Assembly: GCF_034702125.1 (NCBI RefSeq)
Contig: NC_085857.1
Span: forward strand, 51,799,738-51,863,737
DNA: 64,000 nucleotides
Direction: 5' to 3'
From: Engraulis encrasicolus
Lineage: Eukaryota; Chordata; Actinopteri; Clupeiformes; Engraulidae
In this document: piece by piece, positions 52,441 to 63,935 of the stretch
How the letters are laid out: each line of letters begins with the position of its first letter
Numbering within the stretch: the stretch's first letter is position 1
Notes under the pieces: model-generated
What the model saw: the letters and a program-made list of their open reading frames with translations, nothing else
Database searches by the model: none
Told to the model about the DNA's origin: nothing
Translations under genes and position numbers: made by a program

Positions 52441-52562
52441 GATAGCTCAGCACTACTACGTCTGTAGGAGGCAGAGATTCTCATCATGGTCAGCATCATC
52501 TCATTGATCGAGTGTTGATCCACTCGGACACACATACGCACATACAACTAACACACTCTGGT

Positions 52563-52831
<269 letters not shown>

Positions 52832-53227
52832 GACCGCCACAAGAAAGTGGCAGGAGTGCCACAAGAATGGGATACTTCTCTCTAAGTTCCAGGCCATAGG
52901 AGCGTCCTAAAGACAAAAACACACACACACCAAAATATTTACCGTAATGTTGCTGTTTGAATAGCTCATTCAAGGGGATGATAATACTAATATTACTTCA
53001 TATAGTATATAGCTGCTAACTAGCTACAATAGTATTACAAAAGCTATTGCACCTTGTCTACCTTATCTCCAATACCAGCCTCAGAAAATTACTATAATAT
53101 CCGAAAGATATTAAGCCCCTTATCCCAGCGAAATATCAGTTTAACAACTTTGTCGCAAGATTTACCGTTTTTTGGAGAGGTCTGACAACTAAAACAAACC
53201 CCAATCTAGCAACTGACATTCATTTGG

Positions 53228-53433
53228 TCACAGCACAGTCAATCGATTCTTTTCAATGCTCTCTGAAATGGTCACCTTAACAGTATGTAATGTTTTATTT
53301 TCTAATCTAACTCTTAAATGACAGTTTATGAAAGTTGACAATGTCAAGAAAACATGAAACAACATACATAAAACAACAGACATTGATATAGCTAAAACAA
53401 TAGCTAAAACAACATCTAATAGCTGAAACAATT
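53228..53433 (-). CDS. Gene 2 membrane and cytoplasmic exon
   Basis: Acceptor CTATCCTAG, phase 1. Encodes ELFQLLDVVLAIVLAISMSV then VLCMLFHVFLTLSTFI (single membrane span, with Asp at its outer edge and His inside) and a 33-residue tail with no tyrosine, hence no ITIM or ITAM. Ends RLTVL and stop. Confidence 0.6.
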
Positions 53434-56400
53434 CTAGGATAGTCGAAGCACAAAAAAGTCAGAGACTGTTGTTCCTGTGATTCACCTCCAGTGATGATAC
53501 TTCTTTTACCATAATATTTAGATAATAACACGGGAAAAGCACTAACATGCTAGCCTGATCCTCATCAACTTTCAAACCTCACAGTGTGCCTTGGTCAATA
53601 ACAATTTTTTCTTTTCACCCAATTGGAAAAAAATTACGTTGGACCAAAGAGCACCCATCCACAAACTTTTTTGGTTTACTTTGAAGCTAATGGATAATGG
53701 ATGGATAATTCATGGAATGCATTAGGCACACTTACCAGTTTTTACTGATTCCAGATGTGCTCTTTCTCCTCCCTTCTCACTTTAGTGGCACAGACAATCA
53801 CGGAAATTCTTGTCCTCAGACGCTGTACATATTCCGAAGGTGTTGTGACTTGTTTTGTTGGCAATGCATTATGTAGGCCTATGTGTGCATAGTATGCTCA
53901 AAAAAACCCGCTCCATCCAATAGGTCTGAGAGCGAGTGTGTGTGTGTATATGCGAGTTGATATAAATATCCCTCTTCCATTGCTATTCTTGTTCATGGCC
54001 GTAGCCACATATGAGGTAAGGGAGGTCCGGACCTCCCTTATTTTTAGAGAAAATAATATTTAGGGGATAATATTATAATTATTAATATTAGGGGATTAAT
54101 ATATTAGGGGATCGTCTCCATTGTTCGCCATTTTAAATTTCCAGAAATCTTTTCAGCTGCAAAACATACTGTAAGCTGTGGTCATACTAGTAAATATTAG
54201 TTCATTATTTAGCAAATAGTCATGAAAAGACCAAAATTGGCAAAAGATAGCATAGTTTCAATGAGCAACATTTAGTTACAATAGGCATCATCCTACTCAG
54301 TGCACCTTTAAAAAATTTCTGGCGGGCTGCGCGTGCACTATGGACCTCCCTTATTTCAAATTCCTGGCTACGGCCATGGCCTTGTTCGTCCAGCCTCAAC
54401 ATCATAGAAGATGTCTCAGACCCACAAGAAGGCCAGAGGACGAGGAGAAAGGAAGGATGTGAGATAGCAATTTAGCAGGTTGCCAAAGTGACATTGCTAC
54501 CCAGGCTTACGCAACTTTAAGTCTCTTTGAGACTATAGTCCGGCTAGACAAAACATCTACAACAATTTCTCCATGGGGGATGCAAAGGGTGTGTCTCTCT
54601 CATGTTCAGAAAATGTTTCAGTATCCTGCTGGCAAGACTATAGGCTTGAAAAGAGTTGCAGTCATGTAAGCTAGTTGCTAACTTTCATGCATTGCGTCCA
54701 TTATGTCTCTTGTTAAATCACGTCACAAGTTTCATTATGCTTCAGACATGTAAACGTTTCTCCCTTTACCTGAGTGGTTTCCACAGTGTAACTTTCATCG
54801 TTTCAACTTTCACCCAAGGGCTCTCTCACGCCCCGTGGGGGACTGTTGACGTCACATAGAGTTGCAGTGTGCTGCTATGTGGATGCTGACGGCTACTCAC
54901 CATTGACTTGAGGAGGCAGAGGAGGGGCAGTTGGAGTTGAAGGAGGGGCAGTTGGAGTTGGAGGAGGAGTAGCTGGTGGAGGACTGGTAGCTCTGTCACT
55001 CTCTAGAAAAAGACGAGACACAAACATGATTTCCACCAACAAAAACAGACACAAAGAAGGCACAGCCTCTATGTGGGAGAGGCCAGTACTACAAGGATAA
55101 TACTCATGAATGACATGATGTTTTCCATGTGCATTACTCCTATTTGAGGAGGAAAACAGCCCATGCAAGTCAATTGGTGATGTTGGGGTTTAATAAACAA
55201 AAGATACAGACCTGTAGACTAGCGTTGTTCACGCGCAACATGCCGACAACGTGTTGTGTTGCCGGCTGTTCAAATAATACAGCCAAACGGCCGTGGCTGA
55301 AGCATGGACTGTGTTCATTTAGGCAAGCCGATGTAGCATGTAGCTGATGAGACATTCGGTTTGATAAAGAAGTGTCCAGCAGGCAATTTTTTTTCAATTA
55401 GTCCTTTAAGTGTTACAGAAATAAAGCTTTCTAAGCAAAAATATTCTAAAGTGTTACTAAATTCCATGAATGCTACATGCCTACTTGGGTGAATTCTTTT
55501 GCAAAACAAAAGCAAACAAAAAATACTAGTTCTAGTTTATTACTTTAAATATCCATGAAAAAGGTCAAATTTGGCGATATGCAGCTTCAATGAGCAGAAT
55601 AGTTGCAATAGGCTACATACTTTGGCCACACACTTTGGCTACATAATGGCTCCTTTAACAGTCAGTCAAACTTATGTATATAAGTTTGAGTCAACGATGT
55701 GTGCGCATTCAGTGTGACATGAATTCTGAACGGGTCAATAAGCAGAGTGTTGCCTGGTTCCTCTTACCTGAGGTCAGAGGTGCGGTGATGACAGGTGGTG
55801 TGATGCCTATTGACCATGGAAAACAAACAAGAACACAAGCAAACAAAGAAACAAAAATAACTTCGAAATATAGAACAGATACATCAGAATAACAATGTAG
55901 CTGTACAAATTCTGAACATGTAATTTGCCCTCAACATATTTCCAGTTAAATAATAACCAACAACAACAAAGCAAAATGAATAAAATAATAATAATAAAAA
56001 AAGTAAAATCAAATAAAAAATAAATGAATAAAAAAACCAACAATGACAACAATAAAATAATGACCGTTCATAGAAAATCGTCCTCCGTCAAGCCAGATCA
56101 AAATAGAATCATGGTGACTGACTGTCTAAATGGCAGGTAGAATAACAGTGCTTAAATATCTTTCTAAACTTATAAATAATGAACCAACAAAACATTTACA
56201 AATGTAAAAAATGAGTAAAAACACATCAAGCAGTACGGCTGCAGCGGTCCTAGAAGTTTTGTACACAGCAAAATAGATGAAACCACTGGATATTGAAGTG
56301 TCAGGCGGAGATAACAATGACCTCGACACAGAGGTAATAAAGCACAGGAACTAAAATGTCCAAAGGACCCGGTCACATGACTTACCTAGGTTGACTTCAA

Positions 56401-56824
56401 TGTAGATATCTTTAAACGCAAATCCAGTCTTAATTCCACACCGATACTTCCCAGCATCCTTTGCAGTCAGTCCAGTGATGGAGACGGTGAAGATTCTAGA
56501 AGTGGTGTTGTCATGGAGAGAGAATCTTACTTTAACAGCCCCGCTCTTCCCTTCTTCAGTTTCAACAAGTTTGTCTTTGTTCCCATAGGAACAGGCTCCT
56601 CTGCAGAGGTACTTGGAGTAGGTCTCATATCCAGCATCATAGGGGCATCTGATCTCTACTGATCCACCTACACGTCCACTCACACTGAGCACTGGCTCTG
56701 CAGAACAGACACCTGCACACACAGACACATGCACACACGCACAAGCACAAGCACAAGCACAAGGACAAGCACAAGCACAAAGACAAGGACAAGCACGTAA
56801 GTACACAAAAATGCACATGCACAT

Positions 56825-56898
<74 letters not shown>

Positions 56899-57742
56899 CA
56901 AACATACAGGATTAGTATATTTACAATCAAACATACAGTATTGGTGTATTTGGTATGGTAAAATTAATTTGTTAATAGTGGTGCACACGCGTGGTTATGT
57001 GTGTACCTGGATGTGTATGTGTGTGTGTGTGTGCCCCTCCTGTGTTGAACTGGTCTGTCGAGAGCCAGGCTACCACACCCCTGTCCACACATATACACAG
57101 GCCAATACAGAGTCAAAACCTTTAGTTTGTCCTTCTCTCTTCTGTTGAATTAGCCATCTAAAAAACGTGCAACTATTTCATGTATTTCTTTTATTGCCCC
57201 CTTTACAGTCAAATCAGCCACCCCATACAGACAGTCTTTAAGATATATGTGTAGATTAATGTAGATTAATAGAGCTAGAATAGATAAATAGGACTTTGGT
57301 TATGTGAGTTGTACTGTATGTGATGTGCAATATGTACGTATTTATGTATATATGTCTGTAGGCCTGAGTCCTCTATTTTTGTCAGTTGTGCAATAGTCTT
57401 GTGATGTGATGTTAAGTGTATGTCCTGTCTTGAGCGAGTCTTGCTCAGGGATTGAAAATGAATTTCAGTGTAAACTGACAATAAAGTATTATGTTGCATT
57501 GTATCGTACCATGTCTACAAACAGTGGAAAAACAGAACAACATACTGTAATGTATGAAAACAATAAGCAAATAGTACAAGACAGTGTCTCGCTGTCTCCC
57601 TATCTCACTGACGTGTCTGACACAAACACACACGTACAACACTCACACACGCACAATTCCTCCATTTCCCATTGTTGCCCATACCTGAGTGGTTGGAGAG
57701 GTTGAGAATGAAGAAGAGAGTCTTTACGAAGAGAGCCTTCAT
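53228..57742 (-). CDS. CD300/pIgR-like receptor gene 2, five-exon model
   Basis: Proposed coding exons (minus strand): 57685-57742 signal peptide; 56386-56697 single Ig V domain; 55768-55806 short stalk; 54901-55002 Pro/Thr stalk; 53228-53433 membrane segment and tail. All junctions are phase 1 and the total, 717 bases, gives 238 residues and a stop. The V domain has IRCPY, KYLCRGACSYG and DAGKYRCG motifs of the CD300/pIgR-like family. A single span, a short tail without tyrosine and no basic residue within the span leave the signalling route unclear. It lies 1.7 kb upstream of gene 1 in the same orientation, so a tandem pair is likely. Confidence 0.7.
53994..54378. mobile_element. MITE with 14-bp perfect ends
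   Basis: catggccgtagcca / tggctacggccatg. Interior 54115-54310 holds a decayed copy of the TTAA MITE family at 10839-11185. Located in an intron of gene 2. Confidence 0.6.
54901..55002 (-). CDS. Gene 2 Pro/Thr stalk exon
   Basis: Phase 1-1, acceptor TTTTTCTAG, donor ATG|GTGAGT. Encodes ESDRATSPPPATPPPTPTAP then PSTPTAPPLPPQVNG; a PTPTAPP unit is tandemly repeated, as in mucin-like stalks. Confidence 0.65.
55240..55347 (+). pseudogene. THAP-domain N-terminal fragment
   Basis: ATG opens MPTTCCVAGCSNNTAKRPW, the conserved start and first Cys pair of THAP zinc fingers (C-X2-4-C), also used by P-element-like transposases. The frame stops soon after; the distal Cys/His, the Trp-Pro region and the AVPTIF box are missing. 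Opposite strand to gene 2, inside its intron. Confidence 0.5.
55385..55660. repeat. Decayed TTAA-type MITE copy
   Basis: Bounded by agtcctttaag and ggctcctttaac; interior ggtcaaatttggcgatatgc and cttcaatgagcagaatagtt match the family at 10839-11185. Confidence 0.45.
55768..55806 (-). CDS. Gene 2 short stalk exon
   Basis: 39 bases, phase 1-1, encoding GITPPVITAPLTSG; donor CAG|GTAAGA. Confidence 0.55.
56386..56697 (-). CDS. Gene 2 Ig V domain exon
   Basis: Acceptor GTCTGTTCTGCAG, phase 1; encodes EPVLSVSGRVGGSVEIRCPY through KYLCRGACSYGNK, RFSLHDNTTSRIFTVSITGL and TAKDAGKYRCGIKTG, ending IEVNLG at donor TAG|GTAAGT. Complete V-set domain in one exon, unlike the split domains of gene 1. Confidence 0.8.
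56825..56894. repeat. (CA)n microsatellite
   Basis: CA tract about 130 bases upstream of the gene 2 V exon, preceded by (CAAGCA)n-like repeats 56738-56800. Confidence 0.9.
57685..57742 (-). CDS. Gene 2 signal-peptide exon
   Basis: ATG in a good context (CACCATGA) opens MKALFVKTLFFILNLSNHSG, donor CAG|GTATGG in phase 1. A CATAAAAG motif (57851-57858) lies about 110 bases upstream, directly next to a MITE. Confidence 0.75.
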
Positions 57743-57866
57743 GGTGCAATCAAATACACGTGCAAATAATAACACAGCCAATACCCTCTTACGAATACTT
57801 AGTTGTATTCGGCGCAAGCGAAATTCTCATGAATAACAGCGGCAAGCCACTTTTATGACCTATAGG

Positions 57867-58115
57867 CAAGGACGGATTACTGCAAGGGCCTACCGGGCCC
57901 AGGCCCAGGGGCCCAAGAGTCCAGAGGGCCCTGAAGCCCAATCCTCTAAATTTCCATTCTCATGTTGTGTAAAATCACACTTTTAACAACTCTATTTTCA
58001 CATGTTTTCAGGGGGAAAACACCTGAATGCCCAACAATATAGGGTCTCTAACATCTGGAGGGGGCCCTTTCTTATTGTCTGGCCCAGGGGCCCATGGAGT
58101 CATGATCCGTCCCTG
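57867..58115. mobile_element. hAT-like MITE with perfect 8-bp duplication CCTATAGG
   Basis: Ends caaggacgg / ccgtccctg with inner 'gggcccagg' words; CCTATAGG at 57859-57866 and 58116-58123. Sits about 125 bases upstream of the gene 2 start codon. Confidence 0.85.
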
Positions 58116-58582
58116 CCTATAGGTTTTCCGTTTTCATCAGACTGCTTACCACGTATTCACACCCTTCTTCTCTTAACCCTCCCTCGTCTCTCTCTGTTAG
58201 TAGGTGAAAGAAAAAAGCTAGAGAGAGAGACAGAGAGAGATATATAGAGAGATAGATAGAGAGAGAGATATGGACGACTGATTCATGCATAGGCTGTGTT
58301 TTTTGACGTGTGGTTTGGTTTTGAAAACTTAGCTGAGCTGACCACAAAACACAAAGAGGAAGCCTGTTGTACTTTGCATGGCCACAGCCACAGCCAGCTC
58401 TGTCACAGGACAACTTCAAGTGTCCATTTAACATGTCTAGGTCAGCAATTTTACACTCCTAGACAAGTGCTGTTCTAAGTCCCTAACACTATGTCTGCTT
58501 CACAAAGTATAACGCACGTTGTTCCATCAGTGCACGTTATTCCATCAGTGGAACGTTGTAACAGTCATTGAAAAGAAATGGT

Positions 58583-58694
<112 letters not shown>

Positions 58695-59024
58695 CTTGAG
58701 AAAAAAGGAACATGAGGGCAACGCTTACTTAAGTTGGAAGTCTCCTCTCCTGGTCGTTCTGAAAGACGGGCAGACATGCAGAAAGGACCAGGCAACAAAG
58801 AACAAATGTTTGTCATTACGAAAGGAATTTCCTGAAAGCAAGAGTGAAACTACACCATAGACATTTATGTGATGCAATCAGTGCACGTTGTTCCATCAGT
58901 GGAACGTTGTAACAGTCATTGAAAAGACATTACCACAGGAATTTCACCTTCCGTGCACCTTCCCTATGGAACACTCTTCTGAAACCCATGTCCCTATGGA
59001 TCACTCACTTCTGAGGAGCTGCCA

Positions 59025-59087
59025 TGGAGATGCTGGGGATTTAACCCAGGACTGAAAGCATGCGCTCTACCTCCGAGCTACATCCCT
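59025..59087 (-). pseudogene. tRNA-Ala pseudogene
   Basis: The acceptor and D arms (GGGATGTAGCTCGGAGG) and T arm (CCTGGGTTAAATCCCCAG) are recognisable, but most of the anticodon arm's 3' half and the variable loop are deleted. The same kind of deletion occurs in the copy at 62034-62095. Confidence 0.65.
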
Positions 59088-59838
59088 TCTAGACTGTGGG
59101 ATAGATTTCGTAGCTCCTTTAGAAAACGAGTTTCGTTCTCACTCTCGAGTGGCAACTTGATTTTTCTAATATAACCTCCTGACAATATGTAAAGCAATAT
59201 TCTGGCTGTTGCCACGCTGAAAAGTTGCATGTTGATATTAAAAAATAACGGAAATAAAAAAGACTGGGGATGACGTCACATAATGCACAGTCAATGGGAA
59301 GTCTCCGCCCCTCAAAGTTGAAAAGGGAATATTTATCCGCATAGGCCTATCGGGCTTTTTTCATAGGCAGATAATTCACCTAATCATTGAAACAACGTAG
59401 GCATTTAATTCCTGACCATTTTGCTGTTACTGGAAAAAATAACACAGCTTGCATTTATTTACTGACACATAGTTTTTTGGCAAATTGATCCACCCCCGTC
59501 ACCTCATTGCTCTATCGCTTTGAGGGAACAGACCTGTCCTCTTTTTGACATTTATCTCTCGTTGCCTAATGATGGTCAGACAACCGAACACTAACAGCGA
59601 AAAAGAGCACTTCTGAAAGTTTCAGAGAATTATTTTTTTTGCATGTACACAACAAGTGAGGCCACTTAGGCCTACCCCCCAACTTGTAATTTTTTGCCAT
59701 GAAATCTGACGGTTCCGGGTAGCATGCACGCTCGAGGCTAGCTGTATTCTGCCTCGTTGACTTTGTATTGACGTGACGTCACTCAGTCGGCTAGTTTTCG
59801 TTGTCATTTTTATAAATCAATGTGCAAGCTTTGAGGAT

Positions 59839-59874
59839 GCACTGATGAAGGCTTGATAGCCGAAACGCGTTTGC
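59839..59874 (+). ncRNA. Hammerhead-ribozyme-like motif 3
   Basis: Nearly the same as the motif at 35144-35179: CTGATGA, GGC/GCC stem, GAAAC, loop GC, GTT, with helix I gca/tgc preserved. Confidence 0.45.
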
Positions 59875-60010
59875 TTTTTGGACATGGTGGTAATATAAAT
59901 AAATAATGAGACGCATTTTGTGAGTGCGGATTTTTCTTCCTTAAGTTGATCCATTTTATCGCGCACCCAAAGACTTTCGTTTTTCCAAGAAGTTTAGTGC
60001 GTCCTTTGCC
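59842..60010 (+). repeat. Dispersed repeat, Penelope-like terminal fragment, copy 2
   Basis: Highly similar to 35147-35325 over its full length (ggacatggtggtaatataaa ... gcgcacccaaagactttc). Confidence 0.55.
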
Positions 60011-60489
60011 TAAACTTCAGGATTGTTTGTTCGTTTTGAGGATGGCAACAGCCAAAATATTGATTAATGGGTTGTCAGGGGGTTATATAAGCAAAAATAA
60101 AGTTGCCACTCGTTAACAACAACGAACTGACAAGATATGATACTGGGCCCACCACCTATTCCACAAAGGCAACTCTAGAGTGTATTCCAATATGCAACCT
60201 CTCATCCTCGACTTGGGCTTGTGGCCTCATGTTTTGTTATGCCCCGCCTCCGAGGAGAAATTAAGTTTCCCCGCTGTCAGTCTAGCCAAAACAATTTTTG
60301 GTGGACTATTGTTCATTAACCATCCTGTTTGAAAATCAGAAAATGATTTTATAATTGAGCTTTGCGAGATATTGAAACATAATGCTGTTGTCAGTGATAT
60401 CATCACAACATATTACTTCCTGGTATGAAGCCACAAGCACAAGTGGAGGACGCAAGGTCGCTATTGGAACGTACCCGTGAACATTCGTA

Positions 60490-61102
60490 GGCCCAATTCG
60501 AAACGGGAGGCAGTGACTCGATGACTCTCCTCCTACATAAACAGGTCACTGATCAGATAGGCGAAGTTAGCTGATGAGGCCGCCGTTACGAACGGCACTA
60601 ACGAGTGCGCTGCCTTGCGCATTTGATGTTACGGTGATTCTATGCATTCTATGGCGGGAGTTACGTTCATCACGTTAGCGCTTAGCGTAGGCATGCTATT
60701 TCAACTGTGAATGATCGTCGGACAACGGAATCGTAAAATAGGCTATAAATAGATCTAGCGACAGCATATTTAGATACTACAATGTTGATTTATCCATTCG
60801 ATTTTCAATATCTACACACATAAGTGTCAGAATAAAGAGTATGATAAGGTAGTAGCTTGGGTAGTAGCCATGTTTGTTTTTCAGGTTTCCGGTTGAGAGG
60901 GAGGTGGCGCACAGCATGTTGGGTACCAAGGCAGCGAAGTCAGCATCTGATGTATCCTCGAAATATCCTCGTTACGCCCACAAATGCAGTCAACTGCCGA
61001 GAGAGGAAATAAAGCATTTTTTCGTTTCGATCCACACTTCATGACTCGATGTCCAGTTAGCTCACTGGAAGGACAGCTGCCTTCCCTGTTTCGAATTGGG
61101 CC
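60490..61102. mobile_element. MITE with 'GGCCCAATTCGAAAC' ends
   Basis: ggcccaattcgaaac at the left and gtttcgaattgggcc at the right form a perfect 15-bp inverted repeat. No coding or clear target duplication. Confidence 0.7.
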
Positions 61103-61224
61103 TCAATTCCTGAGAGGCATTAGTGTTGGAGGCGGGGCAGCGTAAATTGGGCAATTTTTCTCGAAGGGGATGAGCTTTGGATATTGACCAATCTCTCAGC
61201 AGTTTTTCCAGAGCAGCACCTCAC

Positions 61225-61291
61225 TTGCTGGGGATTGGACCCAGGAAATCATACATGCAAAGCATGCGCTCTACCACTGAGCTACATCCCC
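61225..61291 (-). pseudogene. tRNA-Ala(TGC)-like pseudogene
   Basis: The 5' acceptor GGGGATG, D arm and anticodon TGC are intact, but a 22-base deletion relative to the next unit removed the 3' acceptor strand and the TTTT terminator. Confidence 0.65.
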
Positions 61292-61547
61292 TCCATCTTG
61301 CAAAGAAATCAAAGAGTTCATCCATACGTGGGAAGCAAGATTGTCACTCGTGCAACAGGCAGTTGGATACAACTGTTGGAGAACGATGCGCTGTCCACAA
61401 CTCTAGAACGTTCTCGACTCCTCGACTCAGTTTGGGAGACGAGGCAGCGGAAACTGGGTGATTTTTCTCGAAGGGGATGAGCTTTGGATATTGGCCCATC
61501 TCTCGACAGCTTTTCCAGAGTGGCACCTGACTTCTGAAAAGCTGCCA

Positions 61548-61623
61548 TGGAGATGCTGGGGATTGAACCCAAGACCTCATACATGCAAACAAAGCACGCA
61601 CTCTACCACTGAGCTACATCCCC
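61548..61623 (-). pseudogene. tRNA-Ala-like gene with four-base anticodon-loop insertion
   Basis: Acceptor strands GGGGATG/CATCTCC pair fully with G3-U70, and A and B boxes plus a TTTT terminator are present. The anticodon region reads GCTTTGTTTGCATG, four bases longer than normal, so it is probably transcribed but non-functional. Confidence 0.6.
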
Positions 61624-61875
61624 TCCGTCTTCCAAAGAAATCAAAGAGTTGATCCAGACGTGGGAAGTGTGTCACTCGTGCAAGAGGCAGTCGGATGTTG
61701 GAGAATGATGCCATGTCCACAAAGGCAACTCCAGAACACTCTTGACTCCTCGACTCAGTTTGGGAGGTGGGGCAGCAGAAATTGGGCAATTTTTCTCGAA
61801 GGGGATGAACTTCCGTTATTGGCCCATCTCACGACAGCTTTTCCAGAGAGGCACCTCACTTCTGAAAAGCTGCCA

Positions 61876-61947
61876 TGGAGATGCTGGGGATTGAACCCAG
61901 GACCTCATACATGCGAAGCATGCGCTCTACCACTGAGCTACATGCCC
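61876..61947 (-). tRNA. tRNA-Ala (anticodon CGC)
   Basis: 72 bases on the minus strand fold into a standard cloverleaf: acceptor GGGCATG/CATCTCC with G3-U70 (the alanine identity pair) and one mismatch at position 4; D arm AGCTCAGTGGTAGAGC; anticodon loop TTCGCAT (CGC); T arm CTGGG-TTCAATC-CCCAG; discriminator A. Box B GGTTCAATCCC is intact and TTTT follows 8 bases downstream. The 4-69 mismatch leaves some doubt about function. Confidence 0.75.
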
Positions 61948-62033
61948 TCCATCTTCCAGGGAAAAGTCAGATACGGCTGTTGGAGAACGATGCCCAGTCT
62001 TTTGGTGTGCCCTGCCCTTTTTCAACTGCCCTT

Positions 62034-62095
62034 GGAGATGCTGGGCATTGAACCCAGGACCGAGAGCATGCACTCTACCTCTGAGCTACATCCCC
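62034..62095 (-). pseudogene. tRNA-Ala pseudogene, anticodon-arm deletion
   Basis: GGGGATGTAGCTCAGAGGTA and CCTGGGTTCAATGCCCAGC remain. The anticodon arm is truncated, as in 59025-59087, suggesting the deleted form itself was duplicated. Confidence 0.65.
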
Positions 62096-62278
62096 CATGT
62101 AGAACAGAAAATGTATGAAATTGTAATTGTATGAACTCTTGCATATGACATGTAATAATGTATTGTTAAAAAAATAAAAATAAAATAATAATTAAAAAAA
62201 TAACTTTGAACTGGGCTAATGTTATGATATGTGATGTCCCTGCTAAATTAACAAAAACTATAGTTTTACTTAAGAATG

Positions 62279-62279
<1 letters not shown>

Positions 62280-62357
<78 letters not shown>
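62280..62357. repeat. (GT)n microsatellite
   Basis: About 39 GT units just outside the element that begins at 62369. Confidence 0.95.
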
Positions 62358-62359
<2 letters not shown>

Positions 62360-62820
62360 ACATTACCCGGGGACCATTCCATCAACGGCGGTAACCCCAA
62401 ATCCGAGCTCAAGTCGGTAAACTAAGCTATTTTTAGACAGAGATCCGTTCCATCAGCCTTGCTAACCTGAAACTCAGCTGAGTTGCCACGGTAATTTATG
62501 CTCCAACGTTAACCTGGTAGCTCCCAGGTTTAACACCAGGCTAAATTAATCAGTGTTGCACAAAACATGAACCTGTAGGAAACAGCTGTCACAACGGGCA
62601 CGTTCCGCTTGATTCCCGCCATCATTTTACGAGATCAAAGCGAACCAGTCACTCTATTTTAATAGTCTATGATGTGATAATGCCAGTAAAAACTACAATA
62701 GTTACCATTGTCTTTCATTTCGCGGGTTTTATGATAATCAGCACATTTTTAAAAACATTTATAGTGTTGATTTACTAACACAATATCGGACAATTCCTTT
62801 CATGGCACTGAAGACGTGAA

Positions 62821-62880
62821 TGGCACAGTGGGCAGGTGCGCTGCGTAATAAGTGGTCGTCCCGGGTTCAAGTCTTGCATG
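62821..62880 (+). repeat. tRNA-like segment (A and B boxes)
   Basis: tggcacagtgggcaggtgcg (A-box-like) and cgggttcaagtc (B-box) at the normal spacing; no cloverleaf could be completed. Confidence 0.4.
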
Positions 62881-63282
62881 GCGACATGTTAGAAATTAAA
62901 ACTTTATAACATACGTTTGCCTATTCTCTCCTTTGATGTCGCTTTGTGGCTGGCTTCATTTGCTGTCAAGCAATAGGTCTACCAATAGGCCTACCTTAAA
63001 TGTAGACCTTTAGGCTATTTTCAGCATAGGCAATAAAAAAACGTCTTCACAACCACCTTGCAGATGCCTACGCTTGGAGTTTGCATTGCAATGATTCAAT
63101 TATCTCTGCCTAACGTTTTACCTAGTCTTGCCTGTTATCATAAAATAAATTCTTCTGAAAGATAAAATTAAAACAACTTAAATGATGCAAGCTTTTTTAT
63201 TTTTGCGCATTGAAATGATGGCAGTCGAGGTTAGGACGAGACTCTCGCTTCGATAACTGAGTTATGATCTGTCATTACGCAT

Positions 63283-63345
63283 GGTGGGGATTGAACGCTG
63301 GTCTCTCAATCAAAGTGCGGTTGCGTTACCGCTCGCCTACAGGTA
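63283..63345 (-). repeat. tRNA-like segment, opposite strand
   Basis: Minus strand: taggcgagcggtaacgc (A-box-like) and gcgttcaatcccc (B-box). Confidence 0.4.
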
Positions 63346-63935
63346 GGCGCCTGACATCTCTGATAAAGACTTGATTTGACAAGCCATGCCCGAGTCTACA
63401 ACATGATCGTATTTTCGACAATCGTCGATATGGACTTCCCATGTACAACGTGCACGAGCGTAAGGCCAGCTTTGATGAGCGCGGCTGAAGTGAAACTAGC
63501 CAAGACGCAGCTGATCCTCAGTGGTGGAACGGCGTCTGCCTCAAGTTTAAGCTGCTGTTAGTTGAAACTCCGCTTTTGCGCGTAAGCGCCGCTGAATTCA
63601 GCGCCAATGATGGAATGGTCCCCAGCCTAAATGTGAGACTGGATGTGTAATTTGGTCGGCCCCGATGAACGATTGTTGATGAGAACAACCCGTTGTTTTT
63701 TTCAAACTGTGCTTATAGGTCGGCGCTCTGACCAATCAGCGATCTGTTGATGTGCTCTCCCAACGTTGCAAGCTTCGTTGTCACTCCCTCAAAACCCCGC
63801 CCGCTTTGATTCAAAACAAATCTCTGCGTTGTGATTGGTTTGCCAGACTCAGGGCACAGTGTTCAAAATGTTCGACAGATCCAAGGCCAGACCCACTTGC
63901 AGCCGAAAAATGTTGGCGTCAAGCGGGTGGCACTG

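Larger units (their letters stand above)
61137..62100 (-). repeat. Tandem tRNA-Ala array, units of about 310-330 bp
   Basis: The landmark ttttctcgaaggggatga recurs at 61157, 61463 and 61793, each followed by a tRNA-Ala-like sequence on the minus strand. A shortened fourth unit ends with the copy at 62034-62095. Copies differ in state: one near-intact, one with an anticodon-loop insertion, two with deletions. Confidence 0.8.
62369..63623. mobile_element. DNA element with 'GGGGACCATTCCATCA' ends
   Basis: ggggaccattccatca at the left and tgatggaatggtcccc at the right are perfectly inverted. The words gttccatcagccttgctaac recur near the left end. The interior has no transposase, but carries two tRNA-like segments in opposite orientation (62821-62880 plus, 63283-63345 minus). 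No clear target duplication. Confidence 0.7.

Noticed and set aside
61177..62118. Overlapping plus-strand frames of 94-152 codons
   Set aside because: They overlie the tRNA-Ala tandem units and repeat with them; composition follows tRNA sequence, not protein constraint.
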